Source: Dechloromonas denitrificans (lineage in GTDB: Bacteria > Pseudomonadota > Gammaproteobacteria > Burkholderiales > Rhodocyclaceae). From it: 64,000 nucleotides of DNA. The stretch is taken from the NCBI RefSeq assembly GCF_001551835.1, contig NZ_LODL01000019.1, forward strand, positions 237,859-301,858. The letters are read 5' to 3'. Position numbers and translations under genes: made by a program. Below the pieces are notes generated by a model. The model did not search any database, was not told the DNA's origin, and saw only the letters and a program-made list of their open reading frames with translations. This document shows, piece after piece, positions 1 to 8,366 of the stretch (position 1 is its first letter; every line of letters starts with the position of its first letter).

Positions 1-1
1 C

Positions 2-190
2 GCGAGCATCACCATCGATGGCGGCATCACCGTGCAGTGTCCGGGGACGATTACGGTGCATGCGAGTAAGAAGTCGTTTAGCGGGCCGGCACAGCAGAAT
101 TACGGATTACCGAAATTTCCTGCAAGCGTGTGCAAAGAGTGTTTACTGGCGGCGATGAAAGCAGCCTCTCCATTTGCCGCAGCACAATGA
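2..190 (+). CDS. vgrG: VgrG C-terminal end (partial, runs off left edge)
   Basis: This is the last 62 codons of a type VI secretion spike protein. The visible part reads through the repetitive C-terminal beta region (ASITIDGGITVQCPGTITVH), typical of the DUF2345 extension of VgrG, and ends in a Cys-containing tail (VCKECLLAAM). The stop at 188-190 lies just before or inside the start of the DUF4123 adaptor gene, the usual VgrG-adaptor-effector order. About 80 bases are almost identical to 4350-4430, the end of the detached VgrG fragment downstream; the tails then diverge. The gp27/gp5 spike domains would lie to the left of the window. Confidence 0.8.
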   Translation, partial: ASITIDGGITVQCPGTITVHASKKSFSGPAQQNYGLPKFPASVCKECLLAAMKAASPFAAAQ

Positions 191-200
191 GGAAAAGGGC

Positions 201-1289
201 TTGAAGTCATTTCTTCAAAATCAACATGCGGCCGGGCTTGCCGGTGAACTGGCGGCCTGGCTGGAAGTTCCCTCGCCACAAAACTACAGGCGATTTGCAA
301 TAGCCGACATGAGTATGCTCGACACAAAAATGCTGGCTCGTATGGAACGGCATACGTCTCTGGGAATCCAGATACTTGAAACCAGTCGCTACGCAGCATA
401 CGAAGAACTTGGCCCTCGCCTGATCCCTCTGGATCGGCTTCCTGCGGAAAAAATGCAAAGTTTTCTCAGCACATCCGATGGTGTGCCAGCGTTATCTTTC
501 GTGGAGCTTCTCGCATCTGAAGGCATTCCCCAACTTCAATCTCTGATCTGGCTGGCCGAAGCTGAAATAGCTGATGGCATGCAAATGTATTGCCGCTACA
601 CTGATACGCGGATTCTTCCGGTACTCCTCGATACGTTGACAGAAGATCAAACAGCGATGATCGGAGGAACCATTCGTCGTTGGGCTTGGTTCAACCGGGA
701 AGGCGCGCTAAGTCAAAAAAACTTTGCGGCGACCAAGGCAGTCAACGATGTCCCATTGCCACCTCTATCTTTCGACGACCAGCAATTTTCCTCATTGATG
801 CAGGCTGCCGAAGCAGATCTGATCTTTAGCATGCTGCGCCAATCGTCACCTGAAATTATTCCTGAAACAACGCCATTCGATATTCACCGACGTTTGTTGA
901 GTTTGCTTGAGGCGGGACGGGAACGCGGGGTGATCGATGCGCCAGACCAACTCCAGTTTGTTGCAATTGCCTGGAGTTCATCAGAGACCTTTTACCAATT
1001 ACCTTGTCTTGCTCAGAGCTGGGAAAACATTCGCAACCAACAAGGCCGTTTCTCCGAAGTTTTAAAGACCTGGGATGACAGCATTTGGGAGCAGATTGAC
1101 GCCTTGAAGCCTGGAAGCCTGGAAGCCTGGAAGCCTGGAAGCCTGGAAGCAATAGAAAATACGCATGAAAACCTATTCCAATACCTTGAAAACCATATTG
1201 GCGCGCCGGCTACCCCTCGCTTTTTTCATGGTGCTTGCCGGGTGCGATTCGAGTTTCACGCCTCCGCCAGTCGACAACACAGCAGTTAG
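201..1289 (+). CDS. DUF4123 domain T6SS adaptor/chaperone (Tap/TEC-like), possibly frame-switched 3' end
   Basis: DUF4123 proteins bind a cognate effector and load it on VgrG. The N-terminal half has the family look (YRRFAIADMSMLDTK..., ALLxx-type core, TRILPVLLDTL), and it sits between vgrG and a lipoprotein/phospholipase pair, as adaptors do. I prefer the TTG at 201, which has GAGG eight bases upstream and follows the vgrG stop; TTG at 174 in the same frame is the alternative. The 3' end is odd. A run of 8-bp repeats (1103-1150) leads into a 45-residue tail that overlaps the next gene by about 125 bases. One unit fewer would end the gene in an ATGA overlap with the next start, exactly as in the paralogue at 4544-5425. 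The present tail is therefore probably not ancestral. Confidence 0.75.
   Translation: MKSFLQNQHAAGLAGELAAWLEVPSPQNYRRFAIADMSMLDTKMLARMERHTSLGIQILETSRYAAYEELGPRLIPLDRLPAEKMQSFLSTSDGVPALSFVELLASEGIPQLQSLIWLAEAEIADGMQMYCRYTDTRILPVLLDTLTEDQTAMIGGTIRRWAWFNREGALSQKNFAATKAVNDVPLPPLSFDDQQFSSLMQAAEADLIFSMLRQSSPEIIPETTPFDIHRRLLSLLEAGRERGVIDAPDQLQFVAIAWSSSETFYQLPCLAQSWENIRNQQGRFSEVLKTWDDSIWEQIDALKPGSLEAWKPGSLEAIENTHENLFQYLENHIGAPATPRFFHGACRVRFEFHASASRQHSS
1103..1150 (+). repeat. 8-bp tandem repeat (CTGGAAGC) in the adaptor gene
   Basis: Five perfect head-to-tail copies of CTGGAAGC (1111-1150) follow one copy with a single mismatch (CTTGAAGC, 1103-1110). Eight is not a multiple of three, so gain or loss of a unit changes the downstream frame. 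In the present frame the gene runs on to 1289. The two other frames stop at 1153-1155 (TAG) or at 1166-1168 (TGA overlapping the ATG at 1165). This is the architecture of a slipped-strand contingency locus. Confidence 0.9.
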
Positions 1290-1722
1290 CTCCTTGTCCG
1301 CCTACAACTTCTCGTCGGAAGGCATACAGGAATATTTTGTCGATGGATCTTGGGGTGGTGGCGTGGGTATCGGCTCGGGGGGCGGCCAGGTGTGTTGCGT
1401 CAAAATTCCGAGGAAATGGCATGACAAGCTTGAGGTGACGATTGAGTGGCGGCGGAGCGATTGCGGTGTTCCAAAATCCCCACAATGTAGCCATGAAAAT
1501 GCTGTGTCTGGCTCTTGGCCCATGAAAACCCTCAAAAAAATGGTTCCCATCGAGGCATATGTTGAGCCCGGAATGACTCAGGTTGTGTTTCTGCCACATG
1601 ATGAAATCCAGGTTTACGTGAGCAATATGGATATTGGCCATCTCGATCACCCTTCCAAATTTGGAGACATAGGGCCACACCCGCTGACTGAAGAAGAGTT
1701 TCAAAGGTTGATAAAAAAATGA
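1165..1722 (+). CDS. DUF3304 lipoprotein, putative immunity to the adjacent Tle1-like effector
   Basis: A 185-residue lipoprotein. The signal peptide ends in a lipobox (MVLAGC, Cys about residue 27) followed by Asp, which in enterobacteria favours retention in the inner membrane. The mature part has the DUF3304 pattern: a Gly-rich stretch (SWGGGVGIGSGGG), the VCCVKIPRKW block, and a predicted beta-rich end. Its stop overlaps the effector start (ATGA at 1719-1722). Known Tle1 phospholipases are paired with periplasmic or lipoprotein immunity proteins, so an immunity role fits, although here the gene lies upstream of the effector. Its start lies inside the present 3' end of the adaptor gene, so translation of the two genes may interfere. 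Confidence 0.75.
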   Translation: MKTYSNTLKTILARRLPLAFFMVLAGCDSSFTPPPVDNTAVSSLSAYNFSSEGIQEYFVDGSWGGGVGIGSGGGQVCCVKIPRKWHDKLEVTIEWRRSDCGVPKSPQCSHENAVSGSWPMKTLKKMVPIEAYVEPGMTQVVFLPHDEIQVYVSNMDIGHLDHPSKFGDIGPHPLTEEEFQRLIKK

Positions 1723-3545
1723 CTGTTCAAACGCCACCAACCAGCTTGCCCGGATTACGTCCACTTTCTGCCAGGGAGCAGGCTCAACGCACCGCCGCCT
1801 ATGGCTGCCTGGCTGACAACAAGCAGCCCAGTTGTCAGCAAACCATTTGGGTTGGCATATTCTTCGATGGCACGAACAACAACAAGAAGCGCGATCAGGA
1901 GAAAGTCACAGACCCGAACAAGCGTAGCCACTCAAACGTCGCGGTTTTGCATGATGCGTTTAGGGATGATCGAAACAACGGCTATTTTCCGTATTACATC
2001 CCCGGTGTAGGTACAGAGTTTGAGAAAATAGGCGAAAAGACTGAAAGCTCAGATGGGAAATCAATGGCTAAAGGTGGTGAGGCACGCCTTCATTGGGCCA
2101 TGATCCAGCTTTATAACGCCGTTAACCGAGCGGTGCATAAGACATTGCTGGTTCCAGATGATGAAGCCCGATCCTCTGTGAACAACCCCGATGTTCTCAA
2201 AAACGGCTGGACCCTGTTCTCCGGCAAGCGTCGGAGCTATTTTCAAAGGCTAGAGTCACGACTGAAGCAGTCGCTGGGTAAAGACCCCAAGCCCAAACCC
2301 GTATTGATCAATGTGTCGGTTTTTGGGTTCTCGCGCGGAGCGGCAGAGGCCAGGGCCTATTGCAACTGGATACTCGAATGCTGCAAGAAAAAGGATGGTG
2401 GCTATACCTTTTGCGGCATTCCGATCCGCTTTCAGTTTGTCGGCCTGTTCGATACCGTTGCTTCCGTTGGTCTGGCTGATTCCTCACCGATTGGCGGTGA
2501 TGGTTTAATGGACTGGGCGGATGGCACCATGGAAATCCCCGAAGCGGTTGAGCGCTGTGTGCATTACGTCGCTGCCCACGAAATCCGAAAATCTTTCCCA
2601 GTGTCGACCGCTCGCCACGGCAAGAGCTATCCAGCCAACTGCCTAGAGGTCGTCTACCCCGGCGCGCATTCGGACGTTGGTGGCGGCTATGGTCCCGGTT
2701 CGCAGGGTAAGGCCGTTGGCAGTAGGACCCTGCTGGTTTCGCAAGTGCCACTCGTGAATATGTATCTGGAGGCGAGGAAATCTGGGGTTCCGTTGTCGGA
2801 TATTGCAACACTTGAGTCGGAAAATAAGGCCGACGTTGTATACGATCTAAATGTTTCCCCAACCCTCGCTACCCGTTTTCGGGACTATGCCATCTGGTCG
2901 AAAGCCTCCGCCGCTGCCGTCGAAACCCTTCTGCACAAACACATGCGGATGTACTGGCGCTGGCGGGTTAAGGCAGCTCCCAAGTTCAAGGAACTAAGCA
3001 GCTACCAGAAAGCCGATGCGCAAGACAAGGAAGACCTCTACGCCAGCGAACTGGATTTCCAAAAGGATATGGAACGGGCAATGAAGCGCAAACGCTGGTT
3101 GGATAGCTTGCCTGCCAACGACAAGCGTTCGCGCTCGCAAATGCCCTACAACATGCCGACCGAGTTGGATAAGGAGGCACTTGAGGAAGCCAAACAGGCA
3201 GATCAAGTTCCGCCGTCGGTTCATTTGTTTTTTGATGAACACATCCACGACTCCCACGCATCCTTTTACCTTGCCGGGCCGGTCACTGATTACGACAAGG
3301 CAGAAAAAATCAAACTCGCAAAAGAGAAGAAACGACGTGGACAGAAACTCAATCCATTCGAAGAGCGCATTCTCAAGGAGGATGCCCAAAAGCCGGGCAG
3401 CTTCCCAGTAATGCGGGATAGTGATGTTGGCGACATCCTGGATACTGAAGGTGCTGCAACTGGCGGCGTTGTCAAAATAATGACTTCGACACGGCGAGAA
3501 AGCGAAGGGCATATCCGGCAGCGGGTAGTTTTTGACAAGAGCTAA
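1719..3545 (+). CDS. Tle1-type T6SS phospholipase effector (DUF2235 alpha/beta hydrolase)
   Basis: A 608-residue DUF2235 protein, the fold of Tle1 antibacterial lipases that attack membrane phospholipids from the periplasm. The sequence shows IFFDGTNNN near residue 50, the nucleophile elbow GFSRGAAEAR (Ser about 205), GLFDTVASVG (Asp about 245) and YPGAHSDVGGGY (His about 317), which make a plausible Ser-Asp-His triad. The C-terminal 250 residues are charged and contain an HLFFDEHIHDSHASFYL block also found in the second copy. The first 35 residues share LSARE...QR with the paralogue at 5934. It is translationally coupled to the DUF3304 lipoprotein. The lower GC compared with the genes after 9600 suggests transfer. 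Confidence 0.85.
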   Translation: MTVQTPPTSLPGLRPLSAREQAQRTAAYGCLADNKQPSCQQTIWVGIFFDGTNNNKKRDQEKVTDPNKRSHSNVAVLHDAFRDDRNNGYFPYYIPGVGTEFEKIGEKTESSDGKSMAKGGEARLHWAMIQLYNAVNRAVHKTLLVPDDEARSSVNNPDVLKNGWTLFSGKRRSYFQRLESRLKQSLGKDPKPKPVLINVSVFGFSRGAAEARAYCNWILECCKKKDGGYTFCGIPIRFQFVGLFDTVASVGLADSSPIGGDGLMDWADGTMEIPEAVERCVHYVAAHEIRKSFPVSTARHGKSYPANCLEVVYPGAHSDVGGGYGPGSQGKAVGSRTLLVSQVPLVNMYLEARKSGVPLSDIATLESENKADVVYDLNVSPTLATRFRDYAIWSKASAAAVETLLHKHMRMYWRWRVKAAPKFKELSSYQKADAQDKEDLYASELDFQKDMERAMKRKRWLDSLPANDKRSRSQMPYNMPTELDKEALEEAKQADQVPPSVHLFFDEHIHDSHASFYLAGPVTDYDKAEKIKLAKEKKRRGQKLNPFEERILKEDAQKPGSFPVMRDSDVGDILDTEGAATGGVVKIMTSTRRESEGHIRQRVVFDKS

Positions 3546-3575
3546 AGAGGCAATGACTTACCTGTTGCCCACCGA

Positions 3576-4535
3576 GTGCAAATTTCATTTTTCACCAAGA
3601 TTGCTGGTCGACCGCCGCACTTGGCTTTTAGTCACCGGTTCGCCCTGAAAGCCGGCCAAGCCCGTCGCTGCATCTGGCTTGGGCGCTGCGTGGCGATGTC
3701 CACCTGGTCGACCACGCCGGATGCCGGCGCTGGCGATATAGCGCTGATCAAGCAGGTCGATATGCCGGCCCGCAGCTTGTCGAAGGCGGCGGCCACCCAC
3801 CAAACCGTCCAGCTGGCCGGCGCGATTGGCAGCACCGGCAGCGACCAGAGCATCATCGACGACCAGGCGGCACCGCTCAAGGCATTGCAGATCGTCGCCA
3901 GCGGCATGGTCGATGCGCACCATGAAAGTGCTGCGGTAGACGACGCCCAGCAGAAGAATTCCACCACCGGCCAAGGCAAACTGCCGCACCTGACCGACCC
4001 AGCCATCATCCAGGCCGGCAAGGCCGGCATCGCGCATGTCGCCGGCAAGAATCTGCAATACGCCACTGGTGAAACCCTGACTTTCGCCAGCGGCGAGGAC
4101 AGCAATTTCGCCATCGCCGGCCGGACGAGAATCCACAGCGGCCAGGCCATCGGCCTGCTCGCCGGCGCGATCAAGGCGGGCGACGGCAACACCGGTCTCA
4201 AACTGATCGCCGCCCGGGACGACATCGACCTGCAGGCACAGAGCGACGAGATGAAGTTCCTGGCCAGGAAGGACGTGAAACTGGTCTCCGCCACGCAGCA
4301 CATCGACTTTGCTGCGGCGAAGAAAATCCACCTCGCCGTCGCCGGCGGGGCGAGCATCACCATCGATGGCGGCATCACCGTGCAGTGCCCGGGAACGATT
4401 ACGGTGCATGCGAGTAAGAAGAGTTTTACCGGTCCAGAGAAGCAGAGTTATGCGTTACCGACGTTCCCGCAGAATGTGTGTATCAAATGCCTCCTGAAAG
4501 CGATGAACAGCGGTTCTGCTCTGTCCAAAGTCTGA
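3576..4535 (+). pseudogene. vgrG: detached VgrG C-terminal (DUF2345) fragment
   Basis: The open frame encodes only the end of a VgrG. From about residue 50 it reads like the DUF2345 region (ALKALQIVASGMV, LKLIAARDDIDLQAQSDEMK, ARKDVKLVSATQHIDF, ASITIDGG). The gp27/gp5 needle domains are absent, so it cannot form a spike by itself. The first 50 residues look unrelated, and another frame around 3690-3720 reads ALRGDVHLVDHAG, hinting at an old frameshift. The fragment is GC-rich like the chromosome, whereas the cargo genes on both sides are not. Its end is nearly identical to bases 2-80 of the window. It looks like a VgrG tail left behind when a cargo module was exchanged by recombination within the vgrG 3' end. 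A translated orphan tip domain is possible but less likely. Confidence 0.7.
3586..3620 (-). repeat. diverged copy of the dispersed GCGGTCGAC repeat
   Basis: On the minus strand the sequence reads GTGCGGCGGTCGACC and ends in GTGAAAAATG, matching the two ends of the dispersed repeat but not its middle. It lies at the left border of the detached VgrG fragment. This is the weakest of the eight copies. Confidence 0.4.
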
Positions 4536-4543
4536 TAATCAAT

Positions 4544-5425
4544 ATGACGTACTACGCAGTGAGACCGCACGATTTACCGGCATTGCTAGCAGATCTGGCC
4601 AGACAGATAGTGAATGCCTCCGGGGAAAAGTGGTATGCCTTGGTCGATACTGCATTCGATCACGAGGGAAAAGCGCTTCGCGTAACCGGAAATGAAGGAT
4701 TGGCCTTGTATTCCCAAGGCCAGCTAGCAGCGCTATCTGGTGTTTCACCGGTCCTGTATGCGTTGCCGACCGGCAACTCAGATCAATTGCAGCACCAATT
4801 GTCGCGCTTGCTGCACCATTGCCAAGCTCGCCCAATGCTCAGTTTTATTGGTTCGAAATTGCCGGCAAGCGATCTACGCGTCAGCTGGCAAAGCCTGCTT
4901 GAAGTTGAAACAGAAGACCAAGAGCGTTACCTGCTGCGTTTTGCCGATACACGGGTGCTGCCTACACTCGCCAGTCAGGAAAAGATTTGGAAGCGCCTGG
5001 CTGCCAACGCAACCGCGTGGTGGTCCATTGAGCGCGATGGTAAGTTGCGGGACTTGCCATTGCCGCTATTGCCAGAGCAAAACAATGACCCCTTGAAAAT
5101 CGACAACTACTGCTTGGCTAAGTTACTTCGGGCAGGGGAAGTTGATGCAATGGCGGATTACATGGGCAACTACTTTCCGGAACTGCTTGCAGTGCGTGAC
5201 GGATATGCCAACTACGAGATACTTGAACAAGTACTGACGCTTTGTTCGGAGCAAAGTGTATTCGGGACAACTGATCAATACGCATTAGGTGTAGCGGCAC
5301 TATTTACGGATGGGCGACTATTAAATGCCCCTGAGATTTCGACTTGGCTATCAGAGAAAACTTGGGGCGAAAAAGGCATCGAAGATGCATTGGCAGAATT
5401 TATGGAAGACAAAGGATTTTCATGA
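4544..5425 (+). CDS. DUF4123 domain T6SS adaptor, second copy
   Basis: A 293-residue adaptor of the DUF4123 family, with the characteristic start WYALVDTAFD about 30 residues in and the RYLLRFADTRVLPTL block. The ATG at 4544 is preferred because it follows the stop of the VgrG fragment (4535) and gives the usual family length; an upstream in-frame start at 4478 would lie inside the VgrG fragment. The stop overlaps the next gene as ATGA (5422-5425). This intact junction is the model for what the first copy probably looked like before its 8-bp repeat went out of phase. It presumably loads the Tle1-like protein at 5934. Confidence 0.8.
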   Translation: MTYYAVRPHDLPALLADLARQIVNASGEKWYALVDTAFDHEGKALRVTGNEGLALYSQGQLAALSGVSPVLYALPTGNSDQLQHQLSRLLHHCQARPMLSFIGSKLPASDLRVSWQSLLEVETEDQERYLLRFADTRVLPTLASQEKIWKRLAANATAWWSIERDGKLRDLPLPLLPEQNNDPLKIDNYCLAKLLRAGEVDAMADYMGNYFPELLAVRDGYANYEILEQVLTLCSEQSVFGTTDQYALGVAALFTDGRLLNAPEISTWLSEKTWGEKGIEDALAEFMEDKGFS

Positions 5426-5931
5426 GCAAACAGATTCAATCAACCAAGGACTGGTTATTGGCATGTTTGATAGGGTTCGCGCTGGCGGCCTGTTCCTGGG
5501 ATGAAACCGTCGCGGTGAGCTACGGGGCATACAACCATACGGATGAGAGCATTGTTTCCATCGTCATTAACGGCGAAGGTGGAATTTTGAATGCTTCTGC
5601 CCACGGAGAAGGCGGCGGGGTGTGCTGTGTCGTTTTGCCCAAACGTTGGCGCCAGGGATTGATGGCGACGATTAAATGGCAAGAAGACGATATTCCGATA
5701 TTCAACCCAGACGGCACGCGACAATTTATTGATGGCGTGCCAGCAACGAAGGAATCGCCATGGAAAGAACGGACGGTAGAGGTACCAAAGTATGAGGGTG
5801 AGCTGGGAACATTCTTTATTCACATCTTTCCGGGTGATGAGGTAAAGGTGCTAGTGCATAAATATGCAGCCGGGTACGAGGGGCATCCATTTCCTCATCC
5901 CGATAGCGACAAATCCCCAAAAGGCAAATAG
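5422..5931 (+). CDS. DUF3304 lipoprotein, second copy, putative immunity protein
   Basis: A 169-residue lipoprotein with a hydrophobic signal ending in FALAAC (Cys at about residue 26) and Ser next to it. The mature part has the DUF3304 features seen in the first copy: a Gly-rich turn (GEGGGVCCVVLPKRW) and a beta-rich end (FFIHIFPGDEVKVLVH). The start is ATG 5422, coupled to the adaptor stop; the frame is open further upstream but that would run inside the adaptor gene. It is followed after two bases by the effector gene. By analogy with lipoprotein immunity proteins of Tle1 effectors it probably protects against 5934-7610; this is inference from context. Confidence 0.75.
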   Translation: MSKQIQSTKDWLLACLIGFALAACSWDETVAVSYGAYNHTDESIVSIVINGEGGILNASAHGEGGGVCCVVLPKRWRQGLMATIKWQEDDIPIFNPDGTRQFIDGVPATKESPWKERTVEVPKYEGELGTFFIHIFPGDEVKVLVHKYAAGYEGHPFPHPDSDKSPKGK

Positions 5932-5933
5932 CC

Positions 5934-7610
5934 ATGGCAACGATTTCCCCTGCACCCTTTCCCGAATCGGGCCACCGCAAGCTTTCTGCGCGGGAAGCCA
6001 TGCAACGCGCCAAGGCGGCTGCCTGCACGGTACCCAAAGACAATACCCCCACCTGTTCCGGGCAGGTCTTTGTTGGCCTGTTTTTCGATGGCACTGGCAA
6101 CAATCTGGATGCAGACTATGTGGAGCCACGAACAGTCGAGGAACGCAAACACAGCAATGTAGTGCGGTTGTTTCATACTTTCCGTGATGAACGAAAAAAA
6201 GGTTACTTTCGCCACTACATTCCTGGTGTCGGTACAAAATTTCCACAAATTGGCGACGACAATACTTACCTTTTTAAGAAAAACCGGGGTGCCATCGGCG
6301 GCGAGCGGGGAGAGGCTCGCATTATCTGGGGGCTACTCCAGCTGCTGAACTCGCCGCATATCTATGTCACGGGCGCACACCTGATATTGGGTGACGCGGC
6401 AGCAAACATCGCCAACACCTTGGCAAGTTCCGGCTCTCCAGCTGCGCAGCGACGTATGGCACTTCGCACATGGCAAGATAAGCTCGCAGCAGCGCTGAAA
6501 GATCGCAAGCCGGCCGTCGAACAGATCAATGTCTCGGTCTTCGGCTTTTCGCGTGGCGCGGCAGAGGCTCGGGTTTTTGTTAATTGGTTGTTTGAGGTTT
6601 GCAAGCAGGAGGGCGGAGGCTGGACATTTGCCGGCATTCCCATTCGGTTACAGTTTCTCGGCATTTTCGACACGGTGGCCTCGGTGGGGCTAGCGAACCT
6701 CTCGGACTCTGGTACGCTGGCCGGCCACCAAGGCTGGGCAGACAACACGCTGGAAATCAATCCGGCTGTCGAGCGTTGCGTGCATTTTGTAGCCGGGCAC
6801 GAAGTCCGTGCCTGTTTTCCTCTCGACTCAGTGCGCGTCAAATCCGATTACCCAGCGAATGCGATAGAAGTAATGTATCCCGGCGCTCACTCCGATGTTG
6901 GTGGTGGCTATGCCCCCAGAGCTCTGGGTGTTTCGCCGGCGCCAGATGCCTTCATGTCCATTATTCCCGGCAAAAGAATGTATGAGGAGGCAATCGATGC
7001 TGGGGTGCCCTTGAAGGAGTGGGAGCATCAACTGGAGGATCGTTTCAGGAAGGATCTCACGCCTTCGGCAGCGGCCATCGCCGATTTCAACGCCTATATC
7101 CAGGCGGCCAAAATCGGTGCGGGGCCAGTCGAGGATTTGGGGCGAAAACATATGGCGTATTACTTCAGCTATCGCTTCAAGCACCGTAATGCCTTTTTCC
7201 AGCGCCCACCGTATACCACTACTTCGACCAAGGATCAGGTCTATCTACGATCCACACAAAACTGTTTTATTCGCCGCCTCAGTTCCTTGACGCCAGCACT
7301 AGATCCGGGAAAGCCGCATTCCGTACGTGATCAGGTCGCCTTGTCTACTGACTTTGATCCCGTCAAATCTGCGGAGCTGCATGAAAAAATGCTCAAGGCT
7401 GCCGGGTTGCCGCCTAGTTTTTCAGAACAACATGCCATCCGTGTAGCTAAACGCATCGACACCGGTTCGGTGACGGCTGAGATGGATGTTTTCTTTGATC
7501 GATATATCCACGACTCCATGGCTGGGTTCATCGACATGGGAATGGATGAATATCAGATGAACAGCATTGGTATTCTGAAATTCAGGACTGTATTCAAGGG
7601 TAACGATTAA
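5934..7610 (+). CDS. Tle1-type T6SS phospholipase effector (DUF2235), second copy
   Basis: A 558-residue paralogue of the effector at 1719. DUF2235 landmarks are GLFFDGTGNN near residue 45, GFSRGAAEAR (Ser about 206), GIFDTVASVG (Asp about 246) and YPGAHSDVGGGY (His about 319). The N-terminal leader again contains LSAREAMQR and a Cys pair before the first beta strand. The C-terminal part has diverged most, but it keeps an MDVFFDRYIHDSMAGF block like that of the first copy. Strong divergence of the two modules suggests two toxin/immunity specificities, not a recent tandem duplication. Confidence 0.85.
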   Translation: MATISPAPFPESGHRKLSAREAMQRAKAAACTVPKDNTPTCSGQVFVGLFFDGTGNNLDADYVEPRTVEERKHSNVVRLFHTFRDERKKGYFRHYIPGVGTKFPQIGDDNTYLFKKNRGAIGGERGEARIIWGLLQLLNSPHIYVTGAHLILGDAAANIANTLASSGSPAAQRRMALRTWQDKLAAALKDRKPAVEQINVSVFGFSRGAAEARVFVNWLFEVCKQEGGGWTFAGIPIRLQFLGIFDTVASVGLANLSDSGTLAGHQGWADNTLEINPAVERCVHFVAGHEVRACFPLDSVRVKSDYPANAIEVMYPGAHSDVGGGYAPRALGVSPAPDAFMSIIPGKRMYEEAIDAGVPLKEWEHQLEDRFRKDLTPSAAAIADFNAYIQAAKIGAGPVEDLGRKHMAYYFSYRFKHRNAFFQRPPYTTTSTKDQVYLRSTQNCFIRRLSSLTPALDPGKPHSVRDQVALSTDFDPVKSAELHEKMLKAAGLPPSFSEQHAIRVAKRIDTGSVTAEMDVFFDRYIHDSMAGFIDMGMDEYQMNSIGILKFRTVFKGND

Positions 7611-7628
7611 CGTGGAGGTACTTATCTG

Positions 7629-7669
7629 GGCATTTCAATATTTCAGCCATAATTTCCGATTGACCGTAG
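7629..7669 (+). repeat. 41-bp sequence repeated at 9471-9510
   Basis: The sequence starting GGCATTTCAAT and ending in GACCGTAG recurs, diverged, after the immunity gene at 9471-9510, in the same orientation. The two copies bracket the truncated effector/immunity pair. They may be borders of an exchanged segment or decayed ends of one cargo module. Confidence 0.5.
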
Positions 7670-7688
7670 AAACCCCGAAATTCCCAGC

Positions 7689-8366
7689 TTGAACCTCCGC
7701 GAAGCCCATGACCGCACCTGGCTAGGTCGGGGCACCGTGCGCAGCCTGCGCCTCAGCACCGCCTTTCACATCATCGGCCTGGCCCTCGACCCGGCCAAGC
7801 CGGATACCGAACACCGTTACACCGCCACCGACATCACTCACCTCGGCATCAACAACCTCAACGTAACGCTGGCTGAGAGCTTTCATGTCGACTTGATTGG
7901 TCTATATCACCCCAGCACCTATGTTATTTATGGTACTGATACCGAACAGCCGAGCTTTGAGAAAGTCGTCTGGCGCGTCAAGAAGGGCTTGACGCCGCGC
8001 GGTGGGGCCGGCCCCTCTTTGGGTGATGTCCCCTCTTTGCCGCATGGCGGCATTCGTGGGGAAGGCAGCACGCCGGAATACGTCGGCGGTCGCCCTGAAA
8101 TGACGCCGACCTACGGGCATGGCACACCCTACGTCTATCAAACCAGTCACTGGGAACTACACTGCCTGTTGCAGGACGGTAAAGGCGACGGCACGGTGCC
8201 GCAAAGCTCCGGTGCAGCCCCCCTGAAGGAAAGCAAGAGCCATGTTCGGCAACAGTTCAGGATGACCGGTTTTGGTCATGAACCGGCTTACAAGAACACC
8301 GACGTGCAGCAGGCCAGCCTGTTCTCGATCAACAAGATAGCAGGATCGGCCAAGGTGCCCGCATGA
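7689..8366 (+). pseudogene. 5'-truncated Tle4-like lipase effector
   Basis: The 225 codons look like the C-terminal third of an alpha/beta-hydrolase effector. They include LGINNLNVTLAESFHVDLIG, a HWELHCLLQDGKGDGTVP block typical of the acid part of lipase active sites, and GFGHEPAYKN, a plausible catalytic His. No GxSxG nucleophile elbow is present and there is no good start (only a TTG at 7689), so the N-terminal part has been lost. The stop overlaps the next gene as ATGA, and that gene resembles the Tli4 immunity family, which supports assignment to Tle4. The fragment is probably inactive. Confidence 0.65.

Noticed and set aside
1103..1150. Reading the 8-bp repeats as a CRISPR fragment or a protein repeat domain
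   Set aside because: The unit is far too short and has no spacers. The encoded pattern is a by-product of the nucleotide repeat.
3552..3647. 31-codon frame after the first Tle1 gene (starts MTYLLPTECK)
   Set aside because: It has an AAGAGG upstream, but it ends inside the recombination junction before the VgrG fragment and overlaps a repeat copy. It is more likely a chance frame or debris than an immunity gene.
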